Below, piece after piece: positions 28,824 to 39,044 of a stretch of DNA of 64,000 nucleotides. The stretch comes from Candidatus Scotarchaeum otlingeri. GTDB lineage: Archaea; Thermoproteota; Nitrososphaeria; Geothermarchaeales; JDFR-13. The stretch's first letter is position 1; the number at the start of each line of letters is the position of its first letter. Under the pieces are notes generated by a model, which was given only the letters and a program-made list of their open reading frames with translations, searched no databases and was not told where the DNA came from. Where the stretch lies: positions 155,842 through 219,841 of the forward strand of contig MTMA02000006.1 of the NCBI GenBank assembly GCA_002011075.2. The letters run 5' to 3'. The translations under genes and the position numbers were made by a program.

Positions 28824-29384
28824 TTGAGTAAACCTGTTAATGAGAGAATTTCGATTCTAGCAGAGTTAGCTAGGTCCATAGTTGGAGATATCGGCGAGAG
28901 GATAGTTAATATAATAGGTGAAAAAGGAGCCATAAAGGATGACGAGTTATCCTTGATTCTAGGGATGGGCGAAAATGAAGTCAGAAAAATTTTATGGAAA
29001 TTAGCGGATTATACAATTGTAACCACTAAGAAGGAGGTTAACAGTGAGACCGGGTGGATAACTTATTACTGGCAACTTTCTCTCGACACAGCTTTCGGAG
29101 TACTATATAATATATATAAACGTGTACTCGACCGGTTGGAAAACAAGCTTGAGTACGAGCGTGCAAACGTCTTTTTCTGGTGTAATTCAGCTGGCTGTCC
29201 ACGATATACATTCGATAAAGCGACTGAAATGATGTTCAGATGCGACAAATGCGGAAAATCCCTGAAGCCATATGATAATTCACACTTAATAGCGGCTATT
29301 ACATGGACTATAAGCGAGATAAAGAAAGCCATGAATGAATTGATTGAAACGGATTCTGCCTCCAACAACGAAGAGCATTCCTAA
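28824..29384 (+). CDS. tfe: Transcription factor E alpha subunit (TFE)
   Basis: Winged HTH then Zn-ribbon CNSAGCPRYTFDKATEMMFRCDKCGKSL. Confidence 0.92.
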   Translation: MSKPVNERISILAELARSIVGDIGERIVNIIGEKGAIKDDELSLILGMGENEVRKILWKLADYTIVTTKKEVNSETGWITYYWQLSLDTAFGVLYNIYKRVLDRLENKLEYERANVFFWCNSAGCPRYTFDKATEMMFRCDKCGKSLKPYDNSHLIAAITWTISEIKKAMNELIETDSASNNEEHS

Positions 29385-29528
29385 ACCCTATAATATTATT
29401 TTTGGACCGTTTATTCGATTAGTGAGCCGTTTAGCCGTCTTTTTTTCTTAAAAAGGAATTTATAATATATAAATAATACTGGCTTTAATTATGAGTATGA
29501 CAGTCATCACAATAAGGAGGATACCATA

Positions 29529-29996
29529 ATGCCGAATTGGAAATATGCATATAAAATACCGACAGATAAGGAGGATATAATGGTGAAGGCAAGTTTGAGA
29601 GAGGCTTCTATCTCTCCCAAACATGCCGTAGAAATAAGTAGGGAAATTAAAGGTTTAACAATCGAGGAAGCGAGGAGACTGCTTGAAGATGTAGTCAATT
29701 TTAAAAGACCGATCGCATTTAAAAGGTATAATAAGAAGGTGCCACATAGACGTGGATTAGAAGGTTGGCCAACAGGTAGATATCCAGTTAAGGCAGCTCA
29801 GCACTTTTTGAAGCTTCTCGATAATTTAGAGAATAATGCTGAGATGAAGGGCCTAGATACCTCCCGCCTCAAAATTATTCATTGCGCCGCCTATAAAGGC
29901 AGGAAAATAAAGAAGTATGTTCCTCGGGCGTTTGGCAGATCAAGCCCCTTCTTCGATACACTTGTTCATGTAGAGATTGTTGCGGAGGAGGTATAA
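29529..29996 (+). CDS. rpl22: Ribosomal protein uL22
   Basis: ASLREASISPKHAVEISREIKG...HRRGLEGWPTGRYPVKAAQ; cluster context. Confidence 0.95.
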   Translation: MPNWKYAYKIPTDKEDIMVKASLREASISPKHAVEISREIKGLTIEEARRLLEDVVNFKRPIAFKRYNKKVPHRRGLEGWPTGRYPVKAAQHFLKLLDNLENNAEMKGLDTSRLKIIHCAAYKGRKIKKYVPRAFGRSSPFFDTLVHVEIVAEEV

Positions 29997-29998
29997 AT

Positions 29999-30664
29999 AT
30001 GGCTGAAAATAGAGCTAAGATTAGATATTTTATAGAGAAAGAGAAGAAAAAGGCTCTATTAGATCAGTGGCTCAGTGAGACGCTTAAACACGCTGGGTAT
30101 GGAGGCATGGATCTAGTAGCCTCTCCCAAAGGAGTCATAGGTACCAGAATAACAATTAGAGCGTTAAGGCCAGGCTTAATAATAGGTCGGCGGGGAAGCA
30201 AAATCAAGGAATTGGCTAGAGTTATAGAAGAGAAATTCGGGTATCCTAATCCTACTATATCAGTAGCGGAAGTTGAGGTACCTGAATTTGAGCCTAGAAT
30301 AATGGCTTGGCAGATTGAGCGCTTATTATTAAGGGGATATAGGTATCGTAGGGTTGCTTTTTGGGTATTACGATCTATTATGGAGGCAGGTGCTGCAGGG
30401 GCAGAGATTATTATAAGTGGTAAATTGAGGACTGTAAGGTCTGCATACGAAAAATTTACAAGCGGCACTATATTGAAGAGCGGTGAATTAGCGGAGAGAT
30501 TAGTCAAGAAAGGCAAGGCCTCGGTATTGACAAAGTATGGAATAATAGGTGTTAAGGTGAGCGTGATGCCGATAACGCTCGATGAGTATCTAAAACGTCA
30601 AGAGATTACTGAGGAGGAACCCGAGGCTAGCGGGGGTGAAGAACATGGGTCAGAGGAAGGTTGA
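29999..30664 (+). CDS. rps3: Ribosomal protein uS3
   Basis: KH motif IIGRRGSKIKELARVIEEKFG. Confidence 0.96.
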   Translation: MAENRAKIRYFIEKEKKKALLDQWLSETLKHAGYGGMDLVASPKGVIGTRITIRALRPGLIIGRRGSKIKELARVIEEKFGYPNPTISVAEVEVPEFEPRIMAWQIERLLLRGYRYRRVAFWVLRSIMEAGAAGAEIIISGKLRTVRSAYEKFTSGTILKSGELAERLVKKGKASVLTKYGIIGVKVSVMPITLDEYLKRQEITEEEPEASGGEEHGSEEG

Positions 30665-30851
30665 TGAGTTGAGAGAGAAATCGGTGGAGGAACTTATAAG
30701 GATGCTAAATGATATTAACGAAGAATATATGAAGTTCGTGAGACTTATTCGGTCGGGAGGTGCACCTGAGAAGCCAGGGAAGGTGAAAGCTATGAAGAAA
30801 ATGAGGGCGCGTATACTAACTATTCTAAGTGAAAAAGGTGTTAAGCTATGA
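30645..30851 (+). CDS. rpl29: Ribosomal protein uL29
   Basis: LREKSVEELIRMLNDINEEYMKFVRLIRSGGAPEKPGKVKAMKKMRARILTIL. Confidence 0.93.
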   Translation: MGQRKVDELREKSVEELIRMLNDINEEYMKFVRLIRSGGAPEKPGKVKAMKKMRARILTILSEKGVKL

Positions 30852-31084
30852 ATATTATCGGAAGGCGCATCGAGATTATAAACTCGTCAAACCCAAATTT
30901 AATTGGGTTAAATGGATTGGTAGTGGATGAAACAAGGAATATTATCATGCTAAAGACAGCTAAAGATTCTGTGAAGGCTGTTCCGAAGGATGTATGTATA
31001 TTTAGGGTATACTTAAATGATAAATTCATAGATGTCGACGGCAAGACTCTCATAGGTAGATTAGAGAGGAGGCTGGTAAAATGA
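30848..31084 (+). CDS. rnp1: RNase P protein component 1 (Rpp29/Pop4)
   Basis: IGRRIEIINSSNPNLIGLNGLVVDETRNIIML; between rpl29 and rps17. Confidence 0.9.
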   Translation: MNIIGRRIEIINSSNPNLIGLNGLVVDETRNIIMLKTAKDSVKAVPKDVCIFRVYLNDKFIDVDGKTLIGRLERRLVK

Positions 31085-31431
31085 GTTCGAGAAGAATCAA
31101 GACAAGAAATATCGGGTTGAATTTCCCCTTGCCAAGCAAGGTATGTAATGATAAGGACTGTCCGTATCATGGAAGTATTAGGGTTAGAGGAATCCTTTTG
31201 GAGGGTGTACTTGTATCTAAGAAGATGGATAAAACGGGTGTCGTGCTCAGAGAGTATTTGAGATATGACAAGAAGTATAATCGATATGAACGTAGAAGAT
31301 CTAGGATAAGTGTACATATACCTCCATGTATCCATGTAGAAGAGGGAGATATTGTGGTGATAGGGGAAACCCGTCCTATTAGCAAGACTGTGGCGTATGT
31401 AGTAGTTTATAATAAAAGTGGGGGTGCATAG
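31081..31431 (+). CDS. rps17: Ribosomal protein uS17
   Basis: KMDKTGVVLREYLRYDKKYNRYERRRSRISVHIPP. Confidence 0.95.
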   Translation: MSSRRIKTRNIGLNFPLPSKVCNDKDCPYHGSIRVRGILLEGVLVSKKMDKTGVVLREYLRYDKKYNRYERRRSRISVHIPPCIHVEEGDIVVIGETRPISKTVAYVVVYNKSGGA

Positions 31432-31433
31432 CG

Positions 31434-31853
31434 ATGCCGAGGTTTGGAGGTGAAGTTCTAGCTAGAAAACCTAAGATAACTAGGGCAATACCTGTAGGCG
31501 CAATATTAAATTGTGCTGATAATACTGGAGCCAAAAAGCTTAGGGTTGTTCAGGTATTAGGCTATAAAGGTAGATTGAGGAGATTGCCGGCCGCTTGTGT
31601 AGGTGATCATCTTAAAGTCACAGTTTATAGCGGACCTTATAAACTTCGCAAGCAAGTCTTAGATGCGGTATTAGTTAGACAGAAATATCCTATTAGACGT
31701 AAGGACGGTACAAGGGTTATGTTTGAGGATAATGCCGCTGTATTGATAACCCCCGATGGACAACCTATGGGGACAGAGATAAAGGGTCCTGTTGCTATGG
31801 AGGTAAGTGAACTCTGGCCTAGAGTAGCTAATATGGCTAGCATGTTGATATAA
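31434..31853 (+). CDS. rpl14: Ribosomal protein uL14
   Basis: GAILNCADNTGAKKLRVVQVLG. Confidence 0.96.
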   Translation: MPRFGGEVLARKPKITRAIPVGAILNCADNTGAKKLRVVQVLGYKGRLRRLPAACVGDHLKVTVYSGPYKLRKQVLDAVLVRQKYPIRRKDGTRVMFEDNAAVLITPDGQPMGTEIKGPVAMEVSELWPRVANMASMLI

Positions 31854-31866
31854 GTGGGGTGTTGAT

Positions 31867-32241
31867 ATGAGTAGCAAGAAGCCTAGTAAGCAGAGGAAGC
31901 GGCTGTTTAAAGCGGCTAAACATAGAAGGGGTAAGATAATGAGTGTCCATTTATCACCTGATTTAAGGGAGAAATATGGTGTTAGAGCATTGCCGATTCG
32001 AAGTGGCGATAAAGTGCGGATATTAAGAGGAGATGCTAAGGGACTTGAGGGTAAAGTGACTAAGGTGGATAGGAAGAATTATAAGATATATGTGGAGGGG
32101 GTGGTTAGGACTAATCTAAGAGGAGATGAGGTCCCTATACCTATTCATTACTCCAATGTGATCATTGTCGAGTTGGATACATCTGATAAGTGGAGGAAGA
32201 ATAAGCTGGATAGACTTGTAGAAGAGAGGAGGCTGGTGTAG
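31867..32241 (+). CDS. rpl24: Ribosomal protein uL24
   Basis: SGDKVRILRGDAKGLEGKVTKVDRKNYKIYVEGV KOW. Confidence 0.95.
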   Translation: MSSKKPSKQRKRLFKAAKHRRGKIMSVHLSPDLREKYGVRALPIRSGDKVRILRGDAKGLEGKVTKVDRKNYKIYVEGVVRTNLRGDEVPIPIHYSNVIIVELDTSDKWRKNKLDRLVEERRLV

Positions 32242-32242
32242 T

Positions 32243-32983
32243 ATGGGTAAGAGGCATCTTAAGAGGGTAGCGGCTCCATCGACGTACCGTATTCCAAGGA
32301 AGATATATAAATTTGCGGTTAGAGTAGCGCCTGGACCCCATGGAATGGAGGAATCTATACCTGTATCTACCCTCTTAGTATATGTATTGAATATTGCTAG
32401 GAATAATAGGGAGGTCAAGTATATTTTGCGTAAAGGGTATCTCAAGATAGATGGGAAGGAGATTAAGGACCATCGTTTTCCTGTAGGGTTAATGGATGTT
32501 ATAGAGTTGGTTCCAACAAGGGAGTTTTTCAGGGTGCTACCCAGCAAGAGGTATTATATTGATTTGATAAAGATACGTGAGAAAGAAGCTAAGATTAAGC
32601 CGTGTCAAATAAAGAGGAAATTGATGGTTAAAGGAGGGCGTATACAGCTAACTACACATGACGGTAGAAATTTCCTTTTTGAACCTGAAGATGAAAATGC
32701 AAAAGCAAAGCCGGGAGATGTTTTAATACTAAACTTATCCAAAAGAAAAGTCGAGGATTATATCCCCTTTGAAAAGGATATTATCGCTCTTATAGTCAAG
32801 GGGGCGAAGATGGGGGAAGTTGGAAGGATATCGGAGGTTCTGAAGGTTCATCCGCTACGGCCTAGGATAGTTAGACTGGTTAGAGACGGCACAATACTAG
32901 AAACATTATTTAGATATGTCTTCCCAATAGGTAGAGAGAAGCCTATAATAACTCTACACGGAGAGGTGGAGAGTGGTGAGTAA
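32243..32983 (+). CDS. rps4e: Ribosomal protein eS4
   Basis: MGKRHLKRVAAPSTYRIPRK; S4 and KOW-like regions. Confidence 0.95.
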   Translation: MGKRHLKRVAAPSTYRIPRKIYKFAVRVAPGPHGMEESIPVSTLLVYVLNIARNNREVKYILRKGYLKIDGKEIKDHRFPVGLMDVIELVPTREFFRVLPSKRYYIDLIKIREKEAKIKPCQIKRKLMVKGGRIQLTTHDGRNFLFEPEDENAKAKPGDVLILNLSKRKVEDYIPFEKDIIALIVKGAKMGEVGRISEVLKVHPLRPRIVRLVRDGTILETLFRYVFPIGREKPIITLHGEVESGE

Positions 32984-33506
32984 CGAGGTCGAGATTAAAA
33001 AGAATATTATGCAACGCGTTAAGTTGGATAAGGTAGTTGTACATATATCGGTCGGTGGAGACTGGAATAAACTTCAAAAAGCTGCTAAGCTATTAGAAGA
33101 GATAACAGGACAAAAGCCGATAATAAAGAAGGCGAAAAGAACAATCAAATCGTTCGGGATAAGCAGAAACCAACCGATATCAGCAATGGTTACTTTAAGG
33201 AAAGATAAGGCTAAGAGCTTTTTATTACGCGCGTTGGACGCAGTGGATTATCGGATTAAGGAATCATCCTTCGATGAGAATGGAAATCTCGCTTTTGGAA
33301 TTAGTGAGCATCTTATGCTTCCCGACGTTAGATACGACCCAGAAATAGGCATCTTCGGTATGGATATAATTGTGTCTTTGGCTAAGCCTGGTAGGCGTGT
33401 GAAGCTCAGAAAATATAGAAGGTCAAGGCTTGGTAAGAATGCCAAGGTGACTAAGGAAGAGGCTATAGAGTTCTTTAAATCTGAGTTTAATGTTGAGGTG
33501 ATTTAG
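32973..33506 (+). CDS. rpl5: Ribosomal protein uL5
   Basis: [42 protein letters not shown]. Confidence 0.95.
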   Translation: MVSNEVEIKKNIMQRVKLDKVVVHISVGGDWNKLQKAAKLLEEITGQKPIIKKAKRTIKSFGISRNQPISAMVTLRKDKAKSFLLRALDAVDYRIKESSFDENGNLAFGISEHLMLPDVRYDPEIGIFGMDIIVSLAKPGRRVKLRKYRRSRLGKNAKVTKEEAIEFFKSEFNVEVI

Positions 33507-33507
33507 G

Positions 33508-33669
33508 TTGGTGAGGCCTAAGCCAAAGGAACGTAGATTCGGTAAGGGAAGTAGGAGGTGCATTAGATGTGGCACTCATGTCGCGGTTATCCAAGCCAGG
33601 GGAATATTCTTGTGTAGAAGATGTTTTAGGGAAATGGCGCCGAAGTTAGGATTCAAAAAATATAATTAG
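33508..33669 (+). CDS. rps14: Ribosomal protein uS14 (53 aa; below track cutoff)
   Basis: Manual translation [52 protein letters not shown]; CxxC...CxxC. Confidence 0.93.
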   Translation: MVRPKPKERRFGKGSRRCIRCGTHVAVIQARGIFLCRRCFREMAPKLGFKKYN

Positions 33670-33685
33670 TGGTGAGGGAGTCGAA

Positions 33686-34075
33686 ATGCAGATGGATAAT
33701 ATCTCTAACATGATGGTATCAATTAAGAATGCTGAGGCGATAAGGAAACGAGAGGTAATTGTTTGGCCGGCGTCTAAACTGGCTGGAGAAGTATTGAGGA
33801 TACTCCAGAGAGAAGGGTATGTTGGAGAGATAGAGTTGATTGATGACGGGAGAGGAGGCAAATTTAGGGTTCAATTATTAGGCCGGATTAATGACTGTGG
33901 CGCTATTAAGCCGAGGTATCCCGTTAAGAAAGATGAGATATTGGATTATGCAAGGAGATATCTCCCATCAAGAGAGCTAGGTATACTCATAATTTCTACA
34001 AATAAAGGCTTGAAGACGCATATGGAGTGTCTAGATGAGGGAATTGGAGGTGTTTTGATAGCATATGTCTACTGA
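33686..34075 (+). CDS. rps8: Ribosomal protein uS8
   Basis: DNISNMMVSIKNAEAIRKREVIVWPASKLAGEVLRILQREGYVG. Confidence 0.95.
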   Translation: MQMDNISNMMVSIKNAEAIRKREVIVWPASKLAGEVLRILQREGYVGEIELIDDGRGGKFRVQLLGRINDCGAIKPRYPVKKDEILDYARRYLPSRELGILIISTNKGLKTHMECLDEGIGGVLIAYVY

Positions 34076-34661
34076 TAATATGGAGGTGACTAGTAAAGTG
34101 GCTCAGAAAGAGCATTGGGGAGAGATTGAGGTCCCAGAAGGTGTAGATGTAAAGATAGAGGATAATATTATTGAGGTAAAAGGGAGGCTTGGTAGTATAA
34201 CGAAGGATTTCAGTAAAGTTCCTATGGAGCTTTATCTTAAAGATGGAAAGATCCGTTTCAAGATTTATATAAAGGGTAAACGTGGCGCTGCATTGATTAA
34301 TACGATTAAGAGCAAATTTAGGAATATGTTTATAGGTGTAGATAAAGGATATACTTATAAAATGAAGGTCTTCTATATCCACTTCCCCATTACTGTAGAG
34401 GTTTCTGGGGATGAAGTTATAATTAAGAACTTTACAGGTGAACGTGGTGTAAGAAGAGCCCGTATTATGCCCGGCGTCACCGTTAAGGTGAGGAAGAAAG
34501 GCCCTGAGTCTGAATTAATATTAACGGGTCTAGATAAGGATATGGTATCGCAGACAGCGGCAAATATTTTCTTGTCTTGTAAGATTAAGCGGAAGGATCC
34601 CCGTGTATTTTTAGATGGGATATATTTATATTATAAAGGAGTGGGGATGGAGGATGCCTAA
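34065..34661 (+). CDS. rpl6: Ribosomal protein uL6
   Basis: Cluster position; [20 protein letters not shown]. Confidence 0.93.
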   Translation: MSTDNMEVTSKVAQKEHWGEIEVPEGVDVKIEDNIIEVKGRLGSITKDFSKVPMELYLKDGKIRFKIYIKGKRGAALINTIKSKFRNMFIGVDKGYTYKMKVFYIHFPITVEVSGDEVIIKNFTGERGVRRARIMPGVTVKVRKKGPESELILTGLDKDMVSQTAANIFLSCKIKRKDPRVFLDGIYLYYKGVGMEDA

Positions 34662-35049
34662 AAAGCCTGTGCTTACTGAGGAAGAGATTAGGCTTTTAAA
34701 GATAAGAGTCGAGAAGAAAAAGAAGAAACCAGATTTTATTAGACAGGAGAGTTGGAGGTATGTTCGTGTAAAGCCTAATTGGAGGAGGCCTAGAGGAATA
34801 GATAGTAAAATGAGGCTCAAAAGGAAAGGCAAACCCAAGTTACCTAATATAGGTTATAAGAGTCCAGAGCTGGTTAGAGGAATCCATCCATCTGGTTTTA
34901 GAGAGAAACTTGTATATAATGTAAAGGAGCTTGAGGATGTGGATCCAGAGAGGGTTGCTATTAGGATAGCATCACGTGTAGGTAAACGTAAACGTATAGA
35001 GATCATTAGGAGGGCTGATGAGCTAGGTATCAAGGTCTTAAATAGATAG
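34654..35049 (+). CDS. rpl32e: Ribosomal protein eL32
   Basis: [44 protein letters not shown]. Confidence 0.95.
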   Translation: MPKKPVLTEEEIRLLKIRVEKKKKKPDFIRQESWRYVRVKPNWRRPRGIDSKMRLKRKGKPKLPNIGYKSPELVRGIHPSGFREKLVYNVKELEDVDPERVAIRIASRVGKRKRIEIIRRADELGIKVLNR

Positions 35050-35052
35050 TGG

Positions 35053-35484
35053 GTGATGGCTATGGTCAATATAGAGCTTAAACGACGGCTGGCTGCAAGG
35101 GTATTGGGTGTAGGTGTAGATAGGGTTTGGATCGATCCAGAGCGTATAGATGAGGTTTATGATGTGGATACAAGGGAAGATATTAGGATATTAATTAGAA
35201 GGGGAGTTATAAAGGTTAAGCCTGTTAAAGGCCAAGTCATTAGAAGGCGGAAGCGTAAACGTGGGCCGGGTAGTAGAAAGGGACCTGCTACCAGCCGCAT
35301 GCCTAAAAAACAGAGGTGGATGATGCGGGTACGTGCTCAGAGACGTTTCTTACGGATGCTTAGAGATAAGGGTGTATTAAGCCCTAAACAGTATAGAAAA
35401 TTATATATGATGGTTAAAGGAGGAATGTTTAGAAGTAAAGCGCATTTGAGAGAATATATTAAGCATCATGTTGTTGGTGAATAA
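35053..35484 (+). CDS. rpl19e: Ribosomal protein eL19
   Basis: ELKRRLAARVLGVGVDRVWIDPERIDEV...RKRGPGSRKGP. Confidence 0.95.
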   Translation: MMAMVNIELKRRLAARVLGVGVDRVWIDPERIDEVYDVDTREDIRILIRRGVIKVKPVKGQVIRRRKRKRGPGSRKGPATSRMPKKQRWMMRVRAQRRFLRMLRDKGVLSPKQYRKLYMMVKGGMFRSKAHLREYIKHHVVGE

Positions 35485-35487
35485 AAG

Positions 35488-36084
35488 ATGGGTAGAGCGA
35501 AGAATGCAAGGTATAATGTGCCTTTTAGGAGGCGAAGAGAATATAGAACTGATTATAAACTTAGGAGAAGCTTATTATTATCTAATAAACCGATTTTTAC
35601 TGTTAGAAGATCTAATAGGTATATTTATGTCTCGATTTCGATACCCCAAATAGGCGGAGACAAAACATTATTAACTGTATCCTCGCAAGTATTAGCCAAA
35701 AAATATGGCTGGGTTAATCTCAAGAATATTCCCGCTGCATATCTCACTGGGCTTATCGCGGGGATTAAGGCTCTGAAAAACGATATTAATGAGGCTGTAA
35801 TTAATTTAGGGCCAGCTTGGAGTAAACGTGCCTCGATTCCATTTGCAGCTGCTATGGGCGCTATAGAGGCTGGACTGAATATTCCTTTGGGGGAAGAAGC
35901 CTACATAGATGAATCGAGGATAAAGGGAGAACATATATCTGCATATGCATCTTTGCTTAAAAAGAACAATCCCGAGAGATATAGGTCTTTATTCTCGAGA
36001 TACCTAAATTCGGATATTGACCCGGAGAAGATTCCGTCTCTATTTATAGAGACGAAAAAGAAGATATTGGAGGAGGATTGGTGA
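35488..36084 (+). CDS. rpl18: Ribosomal protein uL18
   Basis: AKNARYNVPFRRRREYRTDYKLRRSLL. Confidence 0.95.
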   Translation: MGRAKNARYNVPFRRRREYRTDYKLRRSLLLSNKPIFTVRRSNRYIYVSISIPQIGGDKTLLTVSSQVLAKKYGWVNLKNIPAAYLTGLIAGIKALKNDINEAVINLGPAWSKRASIPFAAAMGAIEAGLNIPLGEEAYIDESRIKGEHISAYASLLKKNNPERYRSLFSRYLNSDIDPEKIPSLFIETKKKILEEDW

Positions 36085-36719
36085 TGGGTACACGTGTAGA
36101 GCCGCCGTCAGAGGATTGGGAGCCTAAGACCAGATTGGGAAGATTAGTATATGATAGGAAGATAGCGTCGATGGAAGAGGTTCTCCAAAATAATTTTGTT
36201 ATTAAAGAGCCAGAGATTGTCCGTTTATTAGTTCCTAATCTCGAGTATGAAGTTATCGAGATAAGACTAGTACAGAAACAGACCGATTCGGGAGAAAGAT
36301 CTAAATTTAGAAGTGTAGTTGCTGTGGGTAATAGGGATGGATGGATAGGAGTGGGTGTTGGAAAGGCAAGGCAAGTCCACCAATCGATCCAGAAGGCGTT
36401 AAATAAAGCCTTACTAAATATAGCTCCAGTACGTCGGGGATGTGGTAGCTGGGAATGTGGATGTGGATCTAACCACTCCTTAATAACCTCAGTATCCGGT
36501 AAATGGGGTAGTGTAAAAGTGATGCTACGTCCTGGACCTCGAGGACTTGGGATTGTGGGTGGAGATACAGCTAAAATTGTGTTAGAATTAGCTGGTATAG
36601 AAGATGTATGGGCGATAGCTTTCGGGGAAACTAGGACGCCTCTTTCATTTGCTATGGCAACATATGATGCATTGAGAAATACCTATAAAATAGTTACTAG
36701 AGACTTTTGGATAAGGTGA
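36078..36719 (+). CDS. rps5: Ribosomal protein uS5
   Basis: KFRSVVAVGNRDGWIGVGVGKARQVHQSIQKAL. Confidence 0.96.
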   Translation: MVMGTRVEPPSEDWEPKTRLGRLVYDRKIASMEEVLQNNFVIKEPEIVRLLVPNLEYEVIEIRLVQKQTDSGERSKFRSVVAVGNRDGWIGVGVGKARQVHQSIQKALNKALLNIAPVRRGCGSWECGCGSNHSLITSVSGKWGSVKVMLRPGPRGLGIVGGDTAKIVLELAGIEDVWAIAFGETRTPLSFAMATYDALRNTYKIVTRDFWIR

Positions 36720-36723
36720 TACT

Positions 36724-37188
36724 ATGGGGAGTTTTATCGTACTGAGGATACGGGGTAGGGTTGATGTGAGATATGATATTTCAGAGACTCTCAATCGTTT
36801 AAATCTCCCTAGGAAGTTCCACGCAACCATTATTCCCGACGATGAAGTATATAAAGGCATGCTATATAAGGTAAAGGATTATATAGCCTATGGTCCCGCT
36901 GACCCAGAAACTGTTAAAGAGTTGTTGCTAAAGAGAGGTAGGCTAAAAGGCAATAAAGCCATTACAGAGGAGATGATTAAAGACTTAACGGGTATGGATT
37001 TGGATGAGTTGGCTAAGGAGCTCTCAGCGGGGTCTTTGAAGTTAAAGGACATCAAGGGGCTTAAACCAGTATTTAGATTAAATCCTCCTAGAGGCGGATT
37101 TAAAGGCAGTATTAAAAAGCATATTAAAGTCGGTGGAGAATTGGGTTACCGAGAAGATATATCTGCATTAATCAAGAGGATGTTATAA
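36724..37188 (+). CDS. rpl30: Ribosomal protein uL30
   Basis: IRGRVDVRYDISETLNRLNLPRKFHATI; FRLNPPRGGFKGSIKKHIKVGGELGYR. Confidence 0.95.
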   Translation: MGSFIVLRIRGRVDVRYDISETLNRLNLPRKFHATIIPDDEVYKGMLYKVKDYIAYGPADPETVKELLLKRGRLKGNKAITEEMIKDLTGMDLDELAKELSAGSLKLKDIKGLKPVFRLNPPRGGFKGSIKKHIKVGGELGYREDISALIKRML

Positions 37189-37212
37189 AAATATTATGTT
37201 GAGGTGTATCCG

Positions 37213-37611
37213 ATGCCGCATAGAAAAAGAAAGACCCGTAAATTAAGGGGATCACGTACAATGGGCTGGGGACAAATTGGGCAGCATAGGGGGTCGGGCT
37301 CGAGGGGAGGATATGGTAAAGCAGGCCTTCATAAACATAAATGGTTTTATACGTTGAAATATGCCCCTAACCATTTTGGTAGACACGGGTTCAAGAGTAT
37401 TTATCCAAAGAAGAGGGCAATTAACATAAGTCAACTGGTGGAATTAGCATATAAACTTGGTAGTAAGATTGATTTATCTTCTTTGGGAATAGATAAATTG
37501 GTGGGTAAAGGAAAGATCACGTTTCCGGTAGAGGTATATGTTAAGCAGGCTAGTGAATCGGCTATTAAAAAGATTGAAGGGGCTGGTGGAAAAGTAATTA
37601 TACTTGAATAA
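37213..37611 (+). CDS. rpl15: Ribosomal protein uL15
   Basis: RKTRKLRGSRTMGWGQIGQHRGSGSRGGYGKAGLHKHKW. Confidence 0.95.
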   Translation: MPHRKRKTRKLRGSRTMGWGQIGQHRGSGSRGGYGKAGLHKHKWFYTLKYAPNHFGRHGFKSIYPKKRAINISQLVELAYKLGSKIDLSSLGIDKLVGKGKITFPVEVYVKQASESAIKKIEGAGGKVIILE

Positions 37612-37615
37612 TATA

Positions 37616-39040
37616 ATGGGTGTGGGTATGGGGGCAAAAGATATTCTCCGTCAAGTTGCGTCGGTATTACCCGAAGTAGCGCCGCCAGAAAGGAAGTTAA
37701 CATTAAAGAGGCGGCTTATATGGACCGGTATAGTAGTTATTTTATATCTCTTGATGGGTGAGATTCCTCTTTATGGTGTTTCACAAGGTGGAGGCGACCC
37801 CCTCGGATTTGCACGTATTATATTCGCTTCACAGAGAGGAACGTTACTTGAATTGGGGATAGGCCCTATAGTTACAGCTGGATTAATTATGCAGTTATTA
37901 GCAGGCGCCGAAATAATTAGATTCGACTTTAGGGATCCTGATGAACGGGCTATATTTACAGCGGCAACTAAGATGCTCACAATTATAGTTACAGTGGTAG
38001 AAGCCGCTGCATTTGTTATGACAGGAATAATACAGATAACAAGGGTAAGTTTTGAGGGGCTCTTGATAGTGTTTGTACAGCTAGTGGTGGCCACACTTAT
38101 ATTGATGCTTCTAGATGAGATGGTTCAAAAGGGATGGGGGATAGGAAGCGGTATAAGTCTATTTATAGCGGTAGGAGTTAGCCAAATGATCTTCTGGGAT
38201 ATATTCAGTCCTTTGACTGTGGCTGGTGAACCATATGGCGTAATACCATATGTGATCTATGCCTTATTATCAGGTATACCAATAAATAACCTGTTTATCA
38301 GACCGGGTAATTATCCAAGTATACTGGGGCTAATAGCTACTATTATAGTTACTATTATTATATTATATGCTGAAGGAATAAGGATAGAGCTGCCTGTATC
38401 ATATGCCCAACACAGGGGACTCAGAGGCCGATATCCCGTTAAATTATTATATGTGTCCAATATCCCGGTTATACTGACATCCACATTAATGGCTGATATT
38501 ATGCTAGTAAGCCAAATGATATGGACCCGTTTTAACCCTAATAATTCTGATCCTATTCTCAATCTGATCGGGATGTATAATACTACTAATCAGACTATAG
38601 TACCGGTTGGTGGATTAGCCTACTATGTGACCCCTCCATCAGACATCTTCACAGCGATAAATCAACCGCTAAGGACAATCGTTTTTGTATCTTTTATGAT
38701 TATATTTAGCATACTCTTTGCTGTTATATGGGTTGAAGTAGGAGGTCTCTCTGCAGATAAAGTTTCTCAGCAACTTATCGATTCAGGCATGCAGATACCT
38801 GGGTTTAGAAGGAGATCATCATCTATATCGATATTGCTAGGACGCTATATTCCTGCAGTAACGGTTATAGGAGGATTCTTTGTAGGCCTCATAGCCGGAG
38901 CAGCTCAAATTGTGGGTGTATTTGGCAGTGGAATGGGTATTCTACTTACAGTCGATATTTTGATGAATTATTATCAGACATTAATGCGGGAGCAGATTGA
39001 GGAGGTGTACCCCGCCCTCTCTAGATTCCTACAGGTGTAG
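37616..39040 (+). CDS. secY: Preprotein translocase subunit SecY
   Basis: Ten-TM-like protein; ELPVSYAQHRGLRGRYPVKLLYVSNIPVILTS. Confidence 0.95.
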   Translation: MGVGMGAKDILRQVASVLPEVAPPERKLTLKRRLIWTGIVVILYLLMGEIPLYGVSQGGGDPLGFARIIFASQRGTLLELGIGPIVTAGLIMQLLAGAEIIRFDFRDPDERAIFTAATKMLTIIVTVVEAAAFVMTGIIQITRVSFEGLLIVFVQLVVATLILMLLDEMVQKGWGIGSGISLFIAVGVSQMIFWDIFSPLTVAGEPYGVIPYVIYALLSGIPINNLFIRPGNYPSILGLIATIIVTIIILYAEGIRIELPVSYAQHRGLRGRYPVKLLYVSNIPVILTSTLMADIMLVSQMIWTRFNPNNSDPILNLIGMYNTTNQTIVPVGGLAYYVTPPSDIFTAINQPLRTIVFVSFMIIFSILFAVIWVEVGGLSADKVSQQLIDSGMQIPGFRRRSSSISILLGRYIPAVTVIGGFFVGLIAGAAQIVGVFGSGMGILLTVDILMNYYQTLMREQIEEVYPALSRFLQV

Positions 39041-39044
39041 TCCT

